DNA of 64,000 nt, taken from contig NZ_JAGQCJ010000010.1 of assembly GCF_024346135.1 (NCBI RefSeq), positions 1 through 64,000 of the forward strand, written 5' to 3'. The notes beneath the pieces were generated by a model. It was not told the origin of the DNA. It did not search any database and was given only the letters and a program-made list of their open reading frames with translations. Source of the DNA: Cyanobium sp. CH-040 (lineage in GTDB: Bacteria; Cyanobacteriota; Cyanobacteriia; PCC-6307; Cyanobiaceae). Numbering within the stretch: the first letter of the stretch is position 1; the number at the start of each line of letters is the position of its first letter. This document shows, piece after piece, positions 35,258-43,960 of the stretch. Both the position numbers and the translations under genes were made by a program.

Positions 35258-37939
35258 TCAGCGGGTGGTCACGACCCCGGTGGTGGGATCGAAGCGCTCC
35301 GCCAGCCAGGCCACCGGCACCATCACCACCAGCGAGGCGGCACACAGCAGCGCCTGGGTGACGTTGAGCGGTGCCGTCTCGAACCAGCCGTTCATCCAGC
35401 TCAGCTGGCTGAAGGCCAGCTGCAGCACCAGGGCCGCGCCGATGCCGGCCAGCAGCACCGGGGCCCGCCACAGCTCCCGCCAGCCCTGCTTGCTCACCTG
35501 GCTGATGCTCACCAGGTAGGCCATCTGGGCGAGCACCAGCGACTGGATGGCCATCGTGCGCGCCAGCGCCAGATCCAGGCCGTGGGAGCGGGCCCATAGG
35601 AACATCCCGAAGATGAACAGCCAGTAGAAGCTGGCCACCAGCAGCACCTTCTGCACCAGGCCCCGGGTGAGCAGGGGCTGGCCGGGAGGGCGCGGCGGCT
35701 GCTCCATCAGCCGCGGGGGCTGGGGCTCGAAGGCCAGCGGCACCGAGAGGGTGAGGGAGCACACCATGTTCAGCCACAGCACCTGCAGGGCCGTGACGGG
35801 CAGGTCCAGGCCCAGCAGTGCCGCCAGCAGGATGGTGATCGAGGCGCCGCAGTTCACCGGCAGCACGAAGGCCAGGGCCTTGCGCAGGTTGAGGTACACG
35901 GCCCGCCCCTCCTCCACCGCCGCCTCGATGGTGGCGAAGTTGTCGTCGGTGAGCAGCATGTCGGCCGCCTCGCGGGCCACCTCGGTGCCGCCCCTGCCCA
36001 TGGCGATGCCGATGTCGGCCTGGCGCAGGGCCGGGGCGTCGTTGACGCCGTCGCCGGTCATCGCCACCACCTCCCCCAGCTCCTGCAGGGCACGCACCAG
36101 CGCCAGCTTCTGGGCCGGCATCACGCGGGCGAACACGTCGGTGTCGCGCACGATCGCCAGCAGCCTTCTCGGTGATTTCTCCTCCAGGGACTGGCCGGTG
36201 CGGGTGCGCACCACGCCGTTGCGGCCCAGGTTGAGCTGGCTGGCGATCGAGCGGGCCGTATCCGGGTGGTCGCCGGTGATCATCTTCACCTGGATGCCCG
36301 CCCGCTGACAGGCCGCCACCGCCGCCACGGCCTCCGGCCGCGGCGGATCGAGCAGGCCCTGCAGGCCGAGGAAGGTGAGTCCCTCCTCCACGTGGGTTTC
36401 GCTGAGACGCTCCTGGGTGGGATCGGCCTCGGCGACGGCAAAGGCCAGCACCCGCTCGCCCTGCCGGGCCATGGCGGCCACCGCCGCTTCGATCGCCTCC
36501 CGGTCGAGGGGTTCGCTGCCGCCGTCGGCCCGCAGCTGGCGGCCGCAGCGCTTCAGCACCGCCTCCACCGATCCCTTCATCAGGATCCGCCGGCTGCCGT
36601 GGAGGGTGGCCATGAACTGCTGTTCGGACGCGAACGGGATGGCGTCGCGGCGGGGGTGGCGGTCGAGGGCTTCCTGCCGGTTCAGGCCCAGGGTCTGGGC
36701 CACATGCAGCAGGGCCGTTTCGGTGGGGTCGCCCACCAGTCCCTCGCTCTGGCTGGCGCGGGCGTCGTTGCAGAGCACGCCGGCCAGCAGGGTTTCGCGC
36801 AGGGCGAGGTTGCGGGCCAGGGGATCGTCGCCACCCGATTCCGGCCAGAGGCGATCCAGACGCACCCGTTCGCCGCCGGCGTGGATCTCCCGCACCGTCA
36901 TGCGGTTCTGGGTGAGGGTGCCGGTCTTGTCGGAGCAGATCACCGTGGTGCTGCCCAGGGTCTCCACCGCCGGCAGCTTGCGGATGATGGCGTTGCGGCG
37001 GGCCATGCGGTTCACGCCGATGGCCAGGGTCACGGTGACGATCGCCGGCAGTTCCTCGGGGATCGCCCCCACGGCCAGGGCCACGGCGCCGTCGAACATC
37101 TCGCTGACCTCCCGGCCGCGGGCCAGGCCCAGCAGGAAGGTGACCCCTGCCAGCACCAGCACCAGCCGCAGCAGCGTGGCGCTGAAGCCCCGGAACTTGC
37201 GCGTCAGCGGCGTGCTCAGATTCACCTGCTGGGCCAGCGACCCGGAGATCCGGCCCACCTCGGTGGCGTTGCCGGTGCCCACCACCAGGGCGCGCCCCTG
37301 GCCCGCCGTCACCAGGCTGCCGGCATAGGCCATGCCGATGCGTTCCGTGAGCGGTGCCGCCAGCTCCACGGCGGTGGTGCCCTTGGCCACCGGCAGCGAC
37401 TCACCGGTGAGCGCCGACTCGTCGACCTGCAGGTTGCGGCAGTGCAGCAGGCGCACATCGGCGGGCACCTTGTCGCCCGCCTCCAGCACCACCAGATCGC
37501 CCGGCACCAGCTGTTCGGAATCCAGGCGCCGGCGCACGCCGGCGCGCACCACCTCCACCTCCGTGCGCACCGAACGGGCCAGGGCGGCGATGGCGGTTTC
37601 CGCCCGGCTCTCCTGCACGTAGCCGATCATGGCGTTGATCACCGTGACGCTCCAGATCACCGCGGCCTCGCCCGGCTCCCCCAGCAGCAGCTTCACCGTG
37701 CCCACCGCCAGCAGGGTGTAGAGCAGGGGGTCGTGAAACTGGCCCAGAAAGCGCTGCCAGGCCGGCTTCTGGCGCTGCTCCTCGAGGCTGTTGGGTCCCC
37801 AGCGCTGCTGCCGCAGCAGCGCCTCGTCCTCCGTCAGGCCTTGCTCGCCGTCGCTGGCCAGGGCCGCGATCAGCTCCGGCCACGGGGTGGCGTGCGCCGG
37901 GGGGCGGCTGGCTGTTTCGGCAGGGGGGGCGGCGGACAT
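35258..37939 (-). CDS. P2-type cation-transporting ATPase
   Basis: An 893-residue P-type ATPase. Phosphorylation motif DKTGTLT, TGES in the actuator (DESALTGESLPV), hinge TGDGVNDAPALRQADIGIAM, and membrane helix M4 with AIPEELPAIVTVTLAIG. M6 has LWLNMVCSLTLSVPLAFEP. The N-terminus (WPELIAALASDGEQGLTEDE) is the cation ATPase N-domain of the Ca2+/Na+ group. The ion is uncertain: the M4/M6 pattern departs from classical SERCA/PacL. The frame upstream of the ATG at 37939 overlaps the MscS gene and is not used. Last gene of a four-gene operon (27-base gap from the MscS). Confidence 0.9.
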   Translation of the reverse strand: MSAAPPAETASRPPAHATPWPELIAALASDGEQGLTEDEALLRQQRWGPNSLEEQRQKPAWQRFLGQFHDPLLYTLLAVGTVKLLLGEPGEAAVIWSVTVINAMIGYVQESRAETAIAALARSVRTEVEVVRAGVRRRLDSEQLVPGDLVVLEAGDKVPADVRLLHCRNLQVDESALTGESLPVAKGTTAVELAAPLTERIGMAYAGSLVTAGQGRALVVGTGNATEVGRISGSLAQQVNLSTPLTRKFRGFSATLLRLVLVLAGVTFLLGLARGREVSEMFDGAVALAVGAIPEELPAIVTVTLAIGVNRMARRNAIIRKLPAVETLGSTTVICSDKTGTLTQNRMTVREIHAGGERVRLDRLWPESGGDDPLARNLALRETLLAGVLCNDARASQSEGLVGDPTETALLHVAQTLGLNRQEALDRHPRRDAIPFASEQQFMATLHGSRRILMKGSVEAVLKRCGRQLRADGGSEPLDREAIEAAVAAMARQGERVLAFAVAEADPTQERLSETHVEEGLTFLGLQGLLDPPRPEAVAAVAACQRAGIQVKMITGDHPDTARSIASQLNLGRNGVVRTRTGQSLEEKSPRRLLAIVRDTDVFARVMPAQKLALVRALQELGEVVAMTGDGVNDAPALRQADIGIAMGRGGTEVAREAADMLLTDDNFATIEAAVEEGRAVYLNLRKALAFVLPVNCGASITILLAALLGLDLPVTALQVLWLNMVCSLTLSVPLAFEPQPPRLMEQPPRPPGQPLLTRGLVQKVLLVASFYWLFIFGMFLWARSHGLDLALARTMAIQSLVLAQMAYLVSISQVSKQGWRELWRAPVLLAGIGAALVLQLAFSQLSWMNGWFETAPLNVTQALLCAASLVVMVPVAWLAERFDPTTGVVTTR

Positions 37940-37965
37940 GGAGGGGGAGCGGACGGGAACGGGAT

Positions 37966-39195
37966 TCAGCCAGGCTGGGATCGTCCCCGGTGCAGCACCC
38001 GCTGCGGGAAGGGGATTTCGATGCCCTGGCGCTGGAAGGCCTGCCAGATCGCCCTGCGCACCGCAGTGCTGATGGAGAGGTTCTGCATCGGGTTGGCGAT
38101 CCAGAACCGCAGGGCGTAGTTGATCGCGGAATCCCCGTAGCCCATCACCAGCACCTTCGGCGCAGGCTCGGCCAGCACGCCGGGCACCTCCGCGGCCGTG
38201 GCCGCCGCCAGCCGGATCACCTCGCCGGGATCGTGGTGGTAGGCGGCACCGAAGCTCACCTCGCTGATGCGCATGCGGTCGCTGCCGGTGAAGGTGGTGG
38301 TGGTGGTGGTGAAGAACGTCTGGTTGGGGATCACCAGTTCGGCATTGTCCCGGTCGCGCCAGAGCACCGCGGCCCGCAGCCCGAGGCTGCGCACCTCGCA
38401 CGGATCACCGTCGATGTAGAGGATGTCGCCGGGCCGCACCGAACCCTCGAACAGCAGCCACAGGCCGCTGATGAAGTTGGAGAACACCTCCTTGATGCCG
38501 AAGCCGAGCCCCACGGACAGGCCGCCGGCCACGGCCAGGATGGCGGTGCGGTTGAAGCCGATCTGATCCAGCGTCCAGACGACGCCCGTGGCGATGATCG
38601 AGTACTGGATCAGCAGGGCGAGGGCGCGGCGTCCGGAATCGCCGCCGCCCAGCAGCCGCTGCAGGATCCAGGCCAGGCCATGGCTGGGGGGCCTGGAGCC
38701 CACGAACAGCAGCACGATCACCAGCAGCGAGAGGAACACCTGGCCGACGGTCACGGTGGAGCCGAACCAGGTGCCGATCGGGATCACCGCCAGGCTGGCG
38801 GGAGCATCCACCTCGCGGATCAGCATCACCAGCGAGAACAGGAGGTAGAGCGGCCGCAGCAGGCCGCTGTCGAGCTGCCGGACCTCGCCCGCCGGCAGCC
38901 ACCGGCCCAGGCCGTGGCGCAGCAGCCCCAGGCCGAACCATCCGCCGATCAGCAGGGCCGCGATGCCCACCAGCCCATAGGGCATGGAGACGGCCGCCAG
39001 CACGGCCGTGAACAGCCCCAGCAGGGCCAGCAGCCCCAGCCGGGCGAACCACGGCCCCGCGGGCCGGGCCGGGGGCCGACGCGAGGCGAGCAGGGACGCG
39101 GCGATCAGGACCGCCACGCCGCTCAGCTGCACGAGGACACCGGGCCGGGAGAGGTACCCGAACCACCCCCCGATCTGGCTCAGCAACTCGCTCAT
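37966..39195 (-). CDS. MscS-family mechanosensitive channel
   Basis: A 409-residue membrane protein with about six predicted helices and the MscS pore-lining segment AGGLSVGLGFGIKEVFSNFI, followed by the beta domain (GSVRPGDILYIDGDPCEVRS, DNAELVIPNQTFF) and the C-terminal alpha/beta cage (PAPKVLVMGYGDSAINYALR). Its ATG overlaps the stop of the solute-binding protein gene (ATGA at 39192-39195), so the two are coupled. Cytoplasmic or thylakoid membrane. A second MscS lies at 48968-50623. Confidence 0.9.
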   Translation of the reverse strand: MSELLSQIGGWFGYLSRPGVLVQLSGVAVLIAASLLASRRPPARPAGPWFARLGLLALLGLFTAVLAAVSMPYGLVGIAALLIGGWFGLGLLRHGLGRWLPAGEVRQLDSGLLRPLYLLFSLVMLIREVDAPASLAVIPIGTWFGSTVTVGQVFLSLLVIVLLFVGSRPPSHGLAWILQRLLGGGDSGRRALALLIQYSIIATGVVWTLDQIGFNRTAILAVAGGLSVGLGFGIKEVFSNFISGLWLLFEGSVRPGDILYIDGDPCEVRSLGLRAAVLWRDRDNAELVIPNQTFFTTTTTTFTGSDRMRISEVSFGAAYHHDPGEVIRLAAATAAEVPGVLAEPAPKVLVMGYGDSAINYALRFWIANPMQNLSISTAVRRAIWQAFQRQGIEIPFPQRVLHRGRSQPG

Positions 39196-40451
39196 GGAGA
39201 GGGGCTCTGAAGCAGGCGCACCAGGGCATCGGTGGCCTCGTCCACCCCCAGGTTGCCGTAGTGGAAGGCGATCAGGATGCGGTTGAAGTCCTCCTCCCGG
39301 TTTCTCATCACCAGCAGCTGGGAGATCCGGGCGCGGGCGTCCTGGGCCTGCTGCTGGGCGGTGACCAGGGCGGCCAGCCGGGTGGAACTGGCCACCGGCA
39401 GGGGGGCTTCGCGGCTCACCGGCAGGAGGGTCCTGCCCCGCAGCGTCATCGCTCGCTGCACGGGGGGGTTCAGGGAGAAGCGCACCAGCTCCTCGGCGGC
39501 CTGGCGCTGCACGGGGCTGGAGTTGCGTCCGTAGGCCCACATCAGCAGCACCGAAACCGGACTCGGCTGTCCCTGGGAGCCCGCCGGCAGCGGCGCCAGG
39601 CCCAGGTCGTCGCCGAGCTGGGCGTGCAGATAGGTCTGGTCGCTGCTGCGGCAGGTGATCCAGGCGTAGGTGCCGTCCAGCAGACCATCGCCGAGGTTGG
39701 CGTCTGGCCCCGCCAGCGTGATGCGCTGCTGCAGGTTCGCCGTCTGCAGCCACAGCAGCCACTGGCGGATCCGGCTGACGTGCTCCTCCGTGGCGGGGCT
39801 GCCGGCCCGGATGGCGGTGAAGCTCTCCAGGGCGCCGAGGCTGCCGAGCGTCCAGGCCAGGTCGCCGAGGTCGAGCTTGAAGCCGAAGCTCTGGCCCTCG
39901 CTGCTGGCCGTCAGCAGGGCCTGCATGGTGGCGGGGGGCTGGGCCATCCGCCGCCGGTCGAAGCAGGCGAGCTGGGGTGCGTAGCCCACGGGCACGGCGA
40001 ACAGGTGGCGGGCGTCCACCTGGGCAAAGGGGATCAGGGATGGACTCAGCTGATCGCTGGAAGGGTTGGGAAAGGGGACGGTGCGGGTGAGCCCTTCCTG
40101 GTGAAGCTGCTGGGCGATGCTGCCTTCCGCCAGGATCAGATCCGGCGCCAGTCCGCTGCGGGTGCGGCGGCGCACCTCGGCCAGCAGCCGCTCCTCCTCG
40201 AAGATCAGCAGCTCCAGCTTCACGCCGGGGCGCAGGTCGGCATACAGCTTCTCCAGCGCCTCGAGCTTCTCGCCCAGGGCGCTGCGCAGCGTTGAATCGA
40301 TGCGGGTGGCGTCACCGACGCCGATGGCCACGTACAGGATGGTGCTGGTCCGGGGAGTCAGCCCCGGCAGCGGCTGCGGGCCGAGGCCGCAGCCGGCGAC
40401 CAGTGGCGCCAGCCCCAGGACCAGCGCCGCCGCCCGCAGCCACCTGCCCAC
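39192..40451 (-). CDS. Extracellular solute-binding lipoprotein, no cognate permease nearby
   Basis: A 419-residue family 1-type solute-binding protein. The lipobox LVAGCG near residue 20 indicates a lipoprotein. The two-lobed fold is suggested by LELLIFEEERLLAEVRRRT, PDLILAEGSIAQQLHQEGL, DARHLFAVPVGYAPQLACFD and QRQAAEELVRFSLNPPVQRAM. No ABC permease or ATPase is adjacent; instead the gene is coupled to an MscS channel. It may sense a solute for the channel rather than feed an importer; this is inferred. Six bases after the small acidic gene. Confidence 0.82.
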   Translation of the reverse strand: MGRWLRAAALVLGLAPLVAGCGLGPQPLPGLTPRTSTILYVAIGVGDATRIDSTLRSALGEKLEALEKLYADLRPGVKLELLIFEEERLLAEVRRRTRSGLAPDLILAEGSIAQQLHQEGLTRTVPFPNPSSDQLSPSLIPFAQVDARHLFAVPVGYAPQLACFDRRRMAQPPATMQALLTASSEGQSFGFKLDLGDLAWTLGSLGALESFTAIRAGSPATEEHVSRIRQWLLWLQTANLQQRITLAGPDANLGDGLLDGTYAWITCRSSDQTYLHAQLGDDLGLAPLPAGSQGQPSPVSVLLMWAYGRNSSPVQRQAAEELVRFSLNPPVQRAMTLRGRTLLPVSREAPLPVASSTRLAALVTAQQQAQDARARISQLLVMRNREEDFNRILIAFHYGNLGVDEATDALVRLLQSPSP

Positions 40452-40457
40452 GGCGGC

Positions 40458-40712
40458 CTACTCCTCCGGATAGAGCAGGGCTGCCAGCTCGTCGGGATCC
40501 ACGTCGTAGACCCGGGCCAGGGTCGTCTCCACGGCGCTGGTCACCACGTCGGGCAGAAAGCGCATCGCATTGAGCGCATCATCGACGATGTCGTCGGTGA
40601 GCAGCTTCTCGCCGCCCAGCTTCTCGTCGTTGATCACCGCCATCACCCAGCTCTGATAGGCGGACACGAGATCGGCGAACTCGAGCTCCGGGTCGTTGAG
40701 ATCCAGCGCCAT
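40458..40712 (-). CDS. Small acidic conserved protein
   Basis: An 84-residue, strongly acidic, helical protein (MALDLNDPELEFADLVSAYQ, LLTDDIVDDALNAMRFL, ARVYDVDPDELAALLYPEE). The ATG at 40712 fits; the longer frame to 40877 overlaps the divergent gene. First gene of the operon with the solute-binding protein, MscS and P-type ATPase. No family recognised; a small regulatory or adaptor role is possible. Confidence 0.6.
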   Translation of the reverse strand: MALDLNDPELEFADLVSAYQSWVMAVINDEKLGGEKLLTDDIVDDALNAMRFLPDVVTSAVETTLARVYDVDPDELAALLYPEE

Positions 40713-40812
40713 GGACGTTTCCGGTGCACGTTGCCTCTGCAGTTTGCCCGCTGGCCGGGGTTTGCCCACTGGTGAGGATGGGGCGGTATCCGATGCCTCA
40801 CCGCTCCCCTCC

Positions 40813-41319
40813 GTGACCGATCCACCCCCGGCCGCCGTCCGCGAGCCGCAGCTCGATCCGGCCCGCCTGCAGGCCACCCTGGTGGATTTCGCCCTGGCGG
40901 AGCTGGTGCGTCAGCACCGCGAGAGCTTCCAGCCGCTCTGGAGCGCCGACAGCTGGGCCAAGCTGCTGATCTGGCTGGCGCTGAACTGCGGCTGCAGCGG
41001 CGATCAGGCGGGGCTGCGGGCCTTCGCCGAGGCCCTCGGCCCCGCCCTCGGCGGCCGGCTGCGGCGGCTGTTCTTCGAGCGGGAGCTGGCGGATCTGGAC
41101 CTGCAGGTGATGGCCGATCCGGCCGAGCCCCAGGTGCTGGTGCTGCCGCTCGCGCCCGCTGGTGCCCCCCTCACGCTGGAGCACGCCGCCGCCGCCCTCG
41201 CCCGCCTCGGCCTGCTGGAGCATGTGGCGGAGCGGGGGCTGTGGCGCCGCCTCGAGCAGGCTGTGGCGGTTCCCTGGCGGGATGCCCACTCCGGCCCCGC
41301 CGGTGCCGATGTCTCCTGA
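40813..41319 (+). CDS. Conserved hypothetical protein
   Basis: A 168-residue protein from a GTG start, largely helical (LQATLVDFALAELVRQHRES, SADSWAKLLIWLALNCGCSG, FAEALGPALGGRLRRLFFER), with a beta segment (PAEPQVLVLPLAPAG) and a C-terminal helix. No catalytic motif. It ends 10 bases before the 2OG oxygenase start, so the two are likely co-expressed. An ATG at 40696 exists but the added residues are not protein-like. Confidence 0.55.
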   Translation: MTDPPPAAVREPQLDPARLQATLVDFALAELVRQHRESFQPLWSADSWAKLLIWLALNCGCSGDQAGLRAFAEALGPALGGRLRRLFFERELADLDLQVMADPAEPQVLVLPLAPAGAPLTLEHAAAALARLGLLEHVAERGLWRRLEQAVAVPWRDAHSGPAGADVS

Positions 41320-41329
41320 GGAAGCGCCG

Positions 41330-41965
41330 ATGAAGCTGATCGCCGCCTACCGCAACGCCGGTTTCGAGGCCCTGGCCGATGGCGTGATGGCCTTCTTCGA
41401 CCGCCGCCCCGACCTGCAGCGTCCCGGGGTGGCCTTCGGGCCGGAGGGCCCGGCTGATCCGGCCGCCGAACCGGCGAAAGTGTCCACCGACATCAGCCTG
41501 GTGGCGATCGACCGCAGCGACCCGGAGGCCTTCGCCCTGGCCGAGGTGATCCTGCGGGGCGTGAACGCCGCCCTGGGGCACTACCTCAAGGAGCGGCCGC
41601 TGCTGCGCGACTGCTGCCCGGAGCAGAGCCTGTTCGTGAACCCGATCTTCAACCTGCAGCGCTACGCGCCCGGTGAGGGCTTCAGGCGCTGGCACTGCGA
41701 CTGGACCCTCAGCGACGAGGCCACCGAACCCCAGGCGAGGGTGCTGGCCTGGATCCTCTACTGCAACACCCTGCCCGAGGGCGGCACCGAGTTCCACTGG
41801 CAGGGCCACCACGAGGAGGCGGAGCGGGGCAAGCTGCTGATCTTCCCGGCGGGGGTGTCGCACATCCACCGCGGCCGGGTGAGCCAGGAGCACAGCAAGA
41901 CGATCGCCACCGGCTGGATCAACGCCGGCACGCTGGAGGGCTACCTCAAGCGGCTGGCGGCCTGA
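41330..41965 (+). CDS. 2-oxoglutarate/Fe(II)-dependent oxygenase, prolyl 4-hydroxylase-like
   Basis: A 211-residue double-stranded beta-helix enzyme. The iron ligands form the HxD...H triad: WHCDWTLSDEA and the distal His in VSHIHRG, with a basic residue for 2-oxoglutarate in the following HSKTIATGWI. NPIFNLQRYAPGEGFRRW matches the prolyl 4-hydroxylase/PKHD entry strand. A GAGGAA ribosome site six bases upstream selects the ATG at 41330 over that at 41309. Substrate unknown; protein hydroxylation is the common role in this group. Confidence 0.85.
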   Translation: MKLIAAYRNAGFEALADGVMAFFDRRPDLQRPGVAFGPEGPADPAAEPAKVSTDISLVAIDRSDPEAFALAEVILRGVNAALGHYLKERPLLRDCCPEQSLFVNPIFNLQRYAPGEGFRRWHCDWTLSDEATEPQARVLAWILYCNTLPEGGTEFHWQGHHEEAERGKLLIFPAGVSHIHRGRVSQEHSKTIATGWINAGTLEGYLKRLAA

Positions 41966-42012
41966 ACGCTGGGGCAGCGGAGCGTTCAGGGACCGCTCTC
42001 CCGCTGCCGCCC

Positions 42013-43398
42013 TCAGCCCGTCGGCACGATCAGCCCCTCGAGGGATCGCTGCAGATCGGCGGTGAGCCTGGCCACGGCCCCACGTCGATCCTGCCTGTAG
42101 TCCTGCAGTCGTTCGTCCACGGCGATCGGATCGCCGATGCTGATCAGCACGCGCCTCGGCCCCAGCCGGGGCCGCCTGGCCACGTTGCCTCCCAGCAGAC
42201 GGCACTGGGTGTCCCAGAGCAGCAGCAGCGTGTCGGCGAAGCGCTCCTGGCTGGGCAGTTCCCGCACGTGGCTGCCGCTCACCGCCACGAAGCTCTCCAC
42301 CAGCCGCATGTGCCAGAGCCGCCGTTCGCTCTCCTCCGCCAGCCGGTCGGCCAGGCCGCGCTGGAGGGGGCAGCGGGCCTCGGCGCCGCCCAGCGGCGGG
42401 TAGATCCGCTCCCAGGCGGCCTGCTCCAGCCGCCGGCAGCGGTCGGTCAGATCGCCGACGGCCCGGATCCCGAAGGACTCCTCCACCACCTCCAGGGCCG
42501 TGGTCAGCAGCCGCTGCAGGCGCCCGGTCAGGTCCGGCAGCTCCGGCAGGGAGCGCTGGTAGGCCTGGCGGTAGAAGCGCTCCATCAGCGACAGCATCCG
42601 CTCGGCCAGCGCCAGCAGGCGTGCGTAGAGCTGCTCGGGCTCCAGGCTGGGGCTGGCGGGAGGAGTCAGGTCGGCGTTGCGTTCCAGCTGGCCCAGCAGT
42701 CGCTCGATGGCGTCCCAGATCGGCACACACCAGCTGTACTGCAGACCGACCGGCAGAACCGTCATCGCCTCGCGGCGGCCTGTCTTGCGCAGGTCCTCCG
42801 CGGTCCAGAAGGCCAGCTGGGCGATGCCGGGCTCCAGCGGGCTCACCACCTCGTTGTGGCCGTTGGTGCCTCCCTCCGGTGCCGCGGCGAAGGGATGGCC
42901 GCCGTGCAGCAGCAGCTCGCGGGCGGAGCGCAGTCCGGCCGTGTCGAGCCTGCCGCGCTGGATCGAGCTGCCGCCGAGCCGCTGCAGCAGCCAGCCCACC
43001 GGCTTCCCGGCCCAGAGGGGAATGCCCCGGTCATAGAGAAAGAAGCTGTGGGGTGTGCGTTGCAGGCGCACGCCCAGCTCCCGGCTGCGGCGCGGCAGCT
43101 CCCGCCACAGCAGCGCCGCCAGGCAGAGCGGGTCGCTGACGCTGGGATGGCGGAAGGCCAGCAGCAGGCGGCTGTGGCCGGCCTCGAAGGCGCGGATCGC
43201 CGCCACCAGCCGCTCGCCGTCGCGCACCCTCAGCTCGTGGATCCGGCTGCGCCGGCTCAGCCAGAAGGGCAGCAGCAGCCGGGCCGCCGCCAGCACCCGA
43301 CCGTCGAGGCGGGGCGGCAGAAATGCCAGCGGTGGACCTGCAGGCATGGGGCGGCGGGCTTTGCCGTGGCGGACGAACCTCCGCATTGAACCGGGCAT
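42013..43398 (-). CDS. PlsC-like lysophospholipid acyltransferase family protein
   Basis: About 461 residues. The acyltransferase core has HX4D as AFRHPSVSDPL near 84 and the glycerophosphate-site variant FAAAPEGGTNGHNEV, like the FPEG motif. The C-terminal half (about 250-461) is a long helical extension not found in small PlsC proteins. Three ATGs (43398, 43386, 43347) are possible; none has a clear ribosome site, and the last gives the most family-like N-terminus (MPAGPPLAFLPPRLDG). Probably membrane-associated; acceptor unknown. Confidence 0.78.
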   Translation of the reverse strand: MPGSMRRFVRHGKARRPMPAGPPLAFLPPRLDGRVLAAARLLLPFWLSRRSRIHELRVRDGERLVAAIRAFEAGHSRLLLAFRHPSVSDPLCLAALLWRELPRRSRELGVRLQRTPHSFFLYDRGIPLWAGKPVGWLLQRLGGSSIQRGRLDTAGLRSARELLLHGGHPFAAAPEGGTNGHNEVVSPLEPGIAQLAFWTAEDLRKTGRREAMTVLPVGLQYSWCVPIWDAIERLLGQLERNADLTPPASPSLEPEQLYARLLALAERMLSLMERFYRQAYQRSLPELPDLTGRLQRLLTTALEVVEESFGIRAVGDLTDRCRRLEQAAWERIYPPLGGAEARCPLQRGLADRLAEESERRLWHMRLVESFVAVSGSHVRELPSQERFADTLLLLWDTQCRLLGGNVARRPRLGPRRVLISIGDPIAVDERLQDYRQDRRGAVARLTADLQRSLEGLIVPTG

Positions 43399-43438
43399 CG
43401 CCAGCCATCCGTGCCGCTCCCCCGGCCGTGTCGCCGGT

Positions 43439-43960
43439 TCAGCGCAACCGCAGCGGCTCGATCGCCCCGTCTTCCCGGCGGGTGACGCCCAGCCTGATCG
43501 GCCGCGGCGCCCCCCTGCGGGGAAGCGTCACCTCCACCCACAGCCGTTCCCCCCGGGGCCGCCGGGAGGGATCCGGCACCTGCGGCGGCAGGAAGAAGGC
43601 CAGGGGTTCGCCCAGCTGCGCCACCCCACCGTCCGCACCGCTGCGGAACGTGGCCGGCAGCGGCTCCGTGGAGCCGGGCCTGGGGCCGCCGGGGTCGACC
43701 GCTTCCACCCGTCCCTTGCGCACCACCAGCCGCACGCGGCCGGCGGGGGCGCCGCTCAGGCCGGCTGCCGGCGCCAGCAGCTGCAGACGGACGTAGCGGC
43801 CCCGGATCGGCAGGTTGGGATCCACCGGCTCGGTCAGCCCCCAGCCGCGGGGACGCGTCGCCCGCTCCAGCAGCATCTGGCCGCCGACCGCCAGCAGCAG
43901 GGCGCTCTGCAGTCCCGCCAGCAGCAGCCCCGCCCGGCGGGGACCACGCGCCGCGCTCAT
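43439..43960 (-). CDS. GDYXXLXY-domain protein
   Basis: A 173-residue protein with an N-terminal membrane helix (AGLLLAGLQSALLLAVGGQML) and the motif PIRGRYVRLQL, a variant of the GDYxxLxY signature of this family. Further conserved phrases are VRLVVRKGRVEAV and WVEVTLPRRGAPRPIRLGVT. The family is regularly encoded beside DUF2157 membrane proteins, as here: its ATG overlaps the stop of that gene (ATGA at 43957-43960). Envelope function unknown. Confidence 0.8.
   Translation of the reverse strand: MSAARGPRRAGLLLAGLQSALLLAVGGQMLLERATRPRGWGLTEPVDPNLPIRGRYVRLQLLAPAAGLSGAPAGRVRLVVRKGRVEAVDPGGPRPGSTEPLPATFRSGADGGVAQLGEPLAFFLPPQVPDPSRRPRGERLWVEVTLPRRGAPRPIRLGVTRREDGAIEPLRLR

Noticed and set aside
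35258-38401. Extended N-terminus for the P-type ATPase
   Set aside because: The sequence before the ATG at 37939 is an offset reading of the MscS gene; the ATPase N-domain begins at the chosen ATG.
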